A stretch of DNA of 64,000 nt. It comes from an uncultured Chlorobiaceae bacterium. GTDB taxonomy: Bacteria; Bacteroidota; Chlorobiia; Chlorobiales; Chlorobiaceae. The stretch covers positions 62,001 to 126,000 of the forward strand of contig CAIJGA010000018.1 in assembly GCA_903820085.1 (NCBI GenBank), in the 5' to 3' direction. Below, piece after piece: positions 60,247 to 64,000 of this stretch (position 1 is its first letter; the number at the start of each line of letters is the position of its first letter). Made by a program: the position numbers and the translations under genes. The notes under the pieces were generated by a model. The model had not been told where the DNA came from. It did no database searches and saw only the letters and a program-made list of their open reading frames with translations.

Positions 60247-61617
60247 ATGAAATCATTCTTATTGTTTCTGCTTCTTGCCCTTACCATTGCCGGCTGCTCA
60301 TCACATACCGAGAATGGCTTTGAGAGCCGCGTCGCCGCGACGGTCAATGGCGTTGAGATTACCCAGCGTGAGGTCAATTTTCTTTATCAGCGCACCGCCC
60401 CACCCGGTGCAGATGCGGCGGTCGCCCGAAATCAGCGCCGAACCATTCTTGCAGGACTGGTCCGTGCTGAACTCCTCGCCCAGCAGGCAAAAAAAATGAA
60501 GCTCGACCAGTCGCCCGACTTCCTTCTTGCCATGCACGATGCCCAGCGCAGGGTACTTGCCGGATTTGCCGAACAGGAGATTGCCTCAAAAGCCAAAACG
60601 GTTGCTCCGGAAGCGATTCAAAAAATCATTGCAGATAATCCCAACCTCTTTGCCCAGAGAAAGCTGCTGGTCTACGACGAGATTCTCATGCAAAGCGTCA
60701 ATGTACCCTTTCTCGAGTCCCTGAATGCTTCTGTCGCCAAAGGCGCTTCCCTGTCGGCACTGCTGGATATGGTGAACGCACAAAAGATCCCGTTTCGGAG
60801 GGCAACACGCTCCCTCACGACCGATCAGATGGAACCCGCCCTTTTCAAGGTGTTGAGCAGCTCAAAACCAAATGTGCCGATTGTTGCGCGGGTTGCAGAC
60901 AAGTTTTCCATGATTATAATGCTCCACAGCATTGTGCCCGTTCCGCTCGAAGGCCCTGCGGCAGAGCAGACTGCGACCAGTCTTGTCAATAACCAGTTGC
61001 GGGCTGTAGCATTCTCAAACAAAATGCGGACGGTCGTTGACGCTTCAAAAATCAACTATTTCGGAGAATACAAGCCCGAAGCGCCCGGAACAAAAGGCCA
61101 ACAGGCGGTTGCGTTGCCCATGCCTGATCCAACAAGAATTCAAAGCCAGCTTCGTCATCAAATTGCCGGAGCGGTATCTGTCGGCATTTCGTTTACAGCG
61201 GCAATCCTGCTGCTCTTTGCTTCAAGGTCTCTTCTCAAGGGTACGCTCTGGCTTCCGAAACTTTGGCCTGCGCGCAAGGAGAAGGCTTCTGCTGAGAGTG
61301 CCGGAGCATATAAGTACCATGAGCACCGGGCATCGATTTTCGTCCAACTGGCTCTTCTCCTTATTGCCGGAGCCACTCTCATTGCAATAGCCTATGATCT
61401 CCTCCTGCTTCGCGATCTCCTTGCGCTCTGGATGATCGCCTGCTCTCTCATAGCCGGTCTTCTTCTGGGCATCGGGACAAGCCATCTCTATGTCCGCCTG
61501 GGGTTACACCGCCTGGCAGAGAAGATGCGCACGTTTCGCTGGGTGCCGGTTATGCTTTTCGCCGGGCTCTTATTAACCACCGGTCTCCTTGTAACCATGC
61601 GAATTGTCAGCCAATGA
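60247..61617 (+). CDS. EpsD-like peptidyl-prolyl isomerase lipoprotein with C-terminal membrane domain
   Basis: 456 residues. A lipoprotein signal ends in IAGCSS, with Cys17 as the lipidation site. Residues 30 to about 280 match SurA-like/EpsD proteins: VNGVEITQREVNFLYQR, a helical arm (LAGLVRAELLAQQAKKMKL) and a parvulin-like region. EpsD accompanies exosortases in exopolysaccharide loci. Unusually, four hydrophobic helices follow (about 306-328, 366-388, 391-412, 431-453); EpsD proteins normally end before this. Whether the parvulin fold is catalytic is unclear. Its stop overlaps the exosortase start as ATGA. Confidence 0.75.
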   Translation: MKSFLLFLLLALTIAGCSSHTENGFESRVAATVNGVEITQREVNFLYQRTAPPGADAAVARNQRRTILAGLVRAELLAQQAKKMKLDQSPDFLLAMHDAQRRVLAGFAEQEIASKAKTVAPEAIQKIIADNPNLFAQRKLLVYDEILMQSVNVPFLESLNASVAKGASLSALLDMVNAQKIPFRRATRSLTTDQMEPALFKVLSSSKPNVPIVARVADKFSMIIMLHSIVPVPLEGPAAEQTATSLVNNQLRAVAFSNKMRTVVDASKINYFGEYKPEAPGTKGQQAVALPMPDPTRIQSQLRHQIAGAVSVGISFTAAILLLFASRSLLKGTLWLPKLWPARKEKASAESAGAYKYHEHRASIFVQLALLLIAGATLIAIAYDLLLLRDLLALWMIACSLIAGLLLGIGTSHLYVRLGLHRLAEKMRTFRWVPVMLFAGLLLTTGLLVTMRIVSQ

Positions 61618-62486
61618 GTATTCGACCCCACGCCTCATGGTTTCCGTGGCTGCTGTTTGCCGGTTTAACCGTACATGCAGCGTTACGCTATACCATCCTG
61701 GACCCCTCTTTTGGCAACAACGATTCATCATTGTTGTTTATTATTATTGCGCTGGTGCTATGGATCGAACGCAGCAGCATTATCTCCTCCCTGCAGGGTG
61801 AGGGAACCGGTGACCTGCTGAAGGGTTCAGCTTTTTTGGCTGCAGGGTGGTTGCTCTATATCACAGGCCGCCTTTACCCGGTGATGATTCTCGAAATCTG
61901 GGGACTGTTTTTTATGGCTGCCGGCCTGGTTGCAACACTCTCCCCTCGTCAGTACCTGAAATCCGCATTTTTTATGGTAGTTGCCGGAACAGTTATTGTT
62001 TTTATCGGCTGGGTTGCTCCCGACCTCTTTTCCTCTCAATTGGCTTTGCTGATTGCCTCTGCATCGGCCAAAATCATAAGCGCAACACTGTTTCCCGTTA
62101 TCTCTGACGGCGTCATTCTCTATTTCGGCCCTTACAGCGCTGAAGTGACGAAGGCCTGTTCCGGTATGAACTCGATTTTTTCCCTGACCGCGCTCTCCGT
62201 CCTCTATCTCCGGCAAGGCGTCAAGCGCGAACCCTGGCATATAGCCGTGCTGGTTGCCTGCGTTCTGCCCGTTGCCATGCTCACCAACCTGTTCCGGGTA
62301 ATCGTGCTGGTACTGGCAACACAGTATATTGGCGACAGCTTTTCCCAGGGGCTGTTTCATAATGCCTCGGGCATCTTTGTCTTCATTGTGGCACTGGCCA
62401 CACTTGCCCTGATTGATTATCTTTTATTCAATGCCTATACGGGCAAGCAAACCGATAAAACTGCTCATGCGAATAACCAGATATAG
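61614..62486 (+). CDS. Exosortase (XrtA/B-like transmembrane protease)
   Basis: Polytopic membrane cysteine protease-transpeptidase of 290 residues, about eight helices. The catalytic set is intact: Cys182 in KACSGMNSIF, Arg228 in NLFRVIVL, and His249 in FHNASGIF. Exosortases cut C-terminal PEP-CTERM sorting signals and transfer the protein to another acceptor. Which subclass it is cannot be assigned. Upstream is the EpsD-like gene (ATGA overlap) and downstream EpsI (20-base overlap), so the three are translationally linked. No protein with a PEP-CTERM tail was seen in this window. Confidence 0.87.
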   Translation: MSIRPHASWFPWLLFAGLTVHAALRYTILDPSFGNNDSSLLFIIIALVLWIERSSIISSLQGEGTGDLLKGSAFLAAGWLLYITGRLYPVMILEIWGLFFMAAGLVATLSPRQYLKSAFFMVVAGTVIVFIGWVAPDLFSSQLALLIASASAKIISATLFPVISDGVILYFGPYSAEVTKACSGMNSIFSLTALSVLYLRQGVKREPWHIAVLVACVLPVAMLTNLFRVIVLVLATQYIGDSFSQGLFHNASGIFVFIVALATLALIDYLLFNAYTGKQTDKTAHANNQI

Positions 62487-63159
62487 CGCTTTGGCCATAG
62501 CAGCAGGGCTTCTGCTCCTCTCTTCACTATGCCTGGTCGAAATAAGAGAATATCAAAGTGCTCAAGCCGTGAAGCAGCCTGATCTTCAACAACTGGTAAA
62601 CCTTCATCCCGTTGGCTGGACGGCCATTTCAAGTCCTTATGTCGATCCTCGCTGGAACGAATCAATGAAAGGTGACTATGATCTTGTGGCCGCACAGGCT
62701 TATCAGCGCGGAGACGGAAAAAAGGTGGTGGTAGTGATGACCTGGAGCCGTGACGGCATCCGTCGAGCAGGTCATTCACAGCAGATATGCTATCAGGCCG
62801 GAGGTTTTACGGTCACGCCGCCCGAGTATGCCTCAGTGGCCACAAAAGCCGGAAAACAGGATATGGTTACCTTTACGGCAACGCATGGCAACCTGACTGC
62901 AGACGTGATGTACTGGAGGATAACCGGAGGAAAAACTGATATTTCTACCGGTCAGCAGAGGAATGTTGCGATACGCTTTGACAAGCTGACTCGTTTGGTA
63001 CAGCATATTCTCGGTGACCTGCCCGACAATCTGATGGTCAGAGTCTCAAGTGACCGCTCATCTCCTGACCAGCCTGCAACAGCTCAGATTGACTACATCA
63101 GGGGGTTTCTCGAAATGCTCCCCGCCAGTGAACGCAAACTGATTATGGGTCACCAGTAG
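62467..63159 (+). CDS. EpsI domain protein
   Basis: About 230 residues. A hydrophobic N-terminal segment (YSALAIAAGLLLLSSLCLVEI) is probably a signal or anchor, so the rest is periplasmic. The EpsI signature is HSQQICYQAGGF, with His103 and Cys108. This domain often occurs fused to the exosortase C-terminus or encoded next to it. The ATG at 62467 lies inside the exosortase 3' end; another start at 62413 would leave a long unanchored lead. Function of EpsI in sorting is not understood. Confidence 0.83.
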   Translation: MRITRYSALAIAAGLLLLSSLCLVEIREYQSAQAVKQPDLQQLVNLHPVGWTAISSPYVDPRWNESMKGDYDLVAAQAYQRGDGKKVVVVMTWSRDGIRRAGHSQQICYQAGGFTVTPPEYASVATKAGKQDMVTFTATHGNLTADVMYWRITGGKTDISTGQQRNVAIRFDKLTRLVQHILGDLPDNLMVRVSSDRSSPDQPATAQIDYIRGFLEMLPASERKLIMGHQ

Positions 63160-63523
63160 CAGCCAATTAAAACCAGCCACCTTCATGACAGCACTTGATT
63201 GCCCTGCAATCAGGTGCAATCCCGCGCAGTACCGAAAGATCCCCGTTTCCGCATGCAAAAACAACAGCCGCAAAACTACCAACAGCCGCTGCTTTCCAGA
63301 GGAATCAAGCTGTTCAATATTACGCGGCCTGACAAGGCCTCATGAACATTTCCTGGAGAAATCAGGGCGCACTGGCAGGAAAACTGACACGACGACTTCA
63401 AAAGAGTGTATTCTTTGCGAAGTATTTGGATTTATTCTGACGTATACATAAAATACACTCGTAACATGAAAAGGTGTAAGTAATGCATCCTTTTTCAACG
63501 GCATCAGTTTACAGGAGTGAGAC
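63160..63523. other. 364-base gap with an inverted repeat but no gene
   Basis: Short frames here have no recognisable content. A 9-base inverted repeat GAGTGTATT/AATACACTC (63404-63412 and 63452-63460) frames a possible promoter for the PqqD-like gene. No terminator is evident after the EpsI gene. Confidence 0.5.
63426..63454 (+). promoter_or_regulatory. Possible promoter of the PqqD-like gene, within an inverted repeat
   Basis: TTGGAT (63426-63431), 17 bases, TAAAAT (63449-63454), about 70 bases before the ATG. The -10 overlaps one arm of the 9-base inverted repeat, an arrangement that would suit repressor control. Confidence 0.35.
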
Positions 63524-63820
63524 ATGGATTTGACACTTGACGATATCCTCACCCCATCCAAAGATGTGGTATCCCGACTGATTGGGGATGATTTTATTCT
63601 TGTGCCTCTTCTTGCCGGTATAGGCGATTTGAAAGCTGAACTCTATACCATGAATGAAACCGGCAAGGCTATCTGGTCACGCCTTGATGGAGAGCGGTCA
63701 TTGCGCACCATTGCGAGAGAGATGGCAGAGGAGTTCAGTACAACTCCTGTGGTGGTCGAGAAGGATATCCTTCGGTTGATGAGGGAGCTCGAAAAGCGGA
63801 AGATGGTGATGGTTCATTAG
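63524..63820 (+). CDS. PqqD family protein
   Basis: 98 residues, winged-helix-like PqqD fold. Typical marks are GDLKAELYTMNETGKAIWSRLDGERSLRTIAREMAEEF and a C-terminal helical part (VVVEKDILRLMRELEKR). PqqD-like proteins act as peptide chaperones (RRE domains) for radical SAM maturases; stand-alone versions also appear in exosortase-linked exopolysaccharide loci. A GGAG lies 8 bases upstream of the ATG. The partner is not in this window, so what it recognises is open. Confidence 0.85.
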   Translation: MDLTLDDILTPSKDVVSRLIGDDFILVPLLAGIGDLKAELYTMNETGKAIWSRLDGERSLRTIAREMAEEFSTTPVVVEKDILRLMRELEKRKMVMVH

Positions 63821-64000
63821 ACGTGTGCGTTTATCGTTCAGGGTAAGCGCAGAACCACTTTCATGAGCAACAAAAATTCCGTCAATTCTCCACGCCCCTT
63901 TTTAATACGTTTTATATGCCGCTTGTGATGTTATAAATATATTTCAAATAAACTAGTCTTCGGAAAGCAGCTCAATTGAGTCATGCAAAGAGGCCTGCAA

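Noticed and set aside
63185-63451. 88-codon frame between the EpsI and PqqD-like genes
   Set aside because: No ribosome site, no recognised domain, ends within the candidate promoter repeat of the next gene.

Overview
This window is a piece of a chromosome of a green sulfur bacterium (Chlorobiaceae, most likely Chlorobium or Pelodictyon). The diagnostic genes are pscA and pscB, encoding the homodimeric P840 photosynthetic reaction centre core and its F_A/F_B iron-sulfur subunit. They are supported by korA/korB, the 2-oxoglutarate:ferredoxin oxidoreductase of the reductive TCA cycle, by several small ferredoxin-like proteins and by a rubredoxin. No phage, transposase, IS element or CRISPR array was seen. 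Base composition looks moderate and even throughout.

Layout. 1-6900: end of an unknown gene, a DedA membrane protein, an alpha/beta hydrolase, PBP1A, guaA, a periplasmic rhodanese and a MauE/DoxX membrane protein. 7060-12340: serB, two paralogous 2[4Fe-4S] proteins and alaS (minus strand), then a small cysteine-rich orphan. 12547-19550: korAB; convergent accA; HU; and the efp-accB-accC operon. 19609-31697: a minus-strand information-processing cluster that reads tRNA-Thr, Tyr, Thr, Trp, secE, nusG, rplK, rplA, rplJ, rplL, rpoB, rpoC. 31770-36340: an SDR oxidoreductase, long-form ispG, a FtsB/DivIC-like protein and enolase. 36544-42711: an EF-G-like GTPase, a dolichol-phosphate-mannose-synthase-like glycosyltransferase, pscB and pscA. 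43122-47073: dapF, glutamate dehydrogenase, an orphan membrane protein, rubredoxin, mtgA and tRNA-Arg. 47121-52872: mutL, cinA and the fused aspartokinase/homoserine dehydrogenase thrA. 53053-55563: atpG and atpA, alone. 55781-59947: thrB, thrC, plsC, ribH and gmhA. 60247-63820: an EpsD-like lipoprotein, an exosortase, EpsI and a PqqD-like protein, beginning what looks like an envelope or exopolysaccharide locus that runs off the window.

How the genes work together. Light-driven electrons leave PscA through PscB to ferredoxins, which power reductive carboxylation at KorAB. AccA, AccB and AccC feed fatty acid synthesis, and PlsC phospholipid synthesis. Threonine synthesis (thrA, thrB, thrC) is split around atpAG. 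PBP1A and MtgA polymerise peptidoglycan. The exosortase set is the least ordinary part of the window: its EpsD-like protein carries an extra multi-pass membrane domain, and no PEP-CTERM substrate is visible here. Other points of interest are an 18-bp tandem repeat inside pscB, a hairpin between pscA and pscB, an EF-G paralogue lacking the catalytic histidine, and the four-cysteine orphan next to korA.
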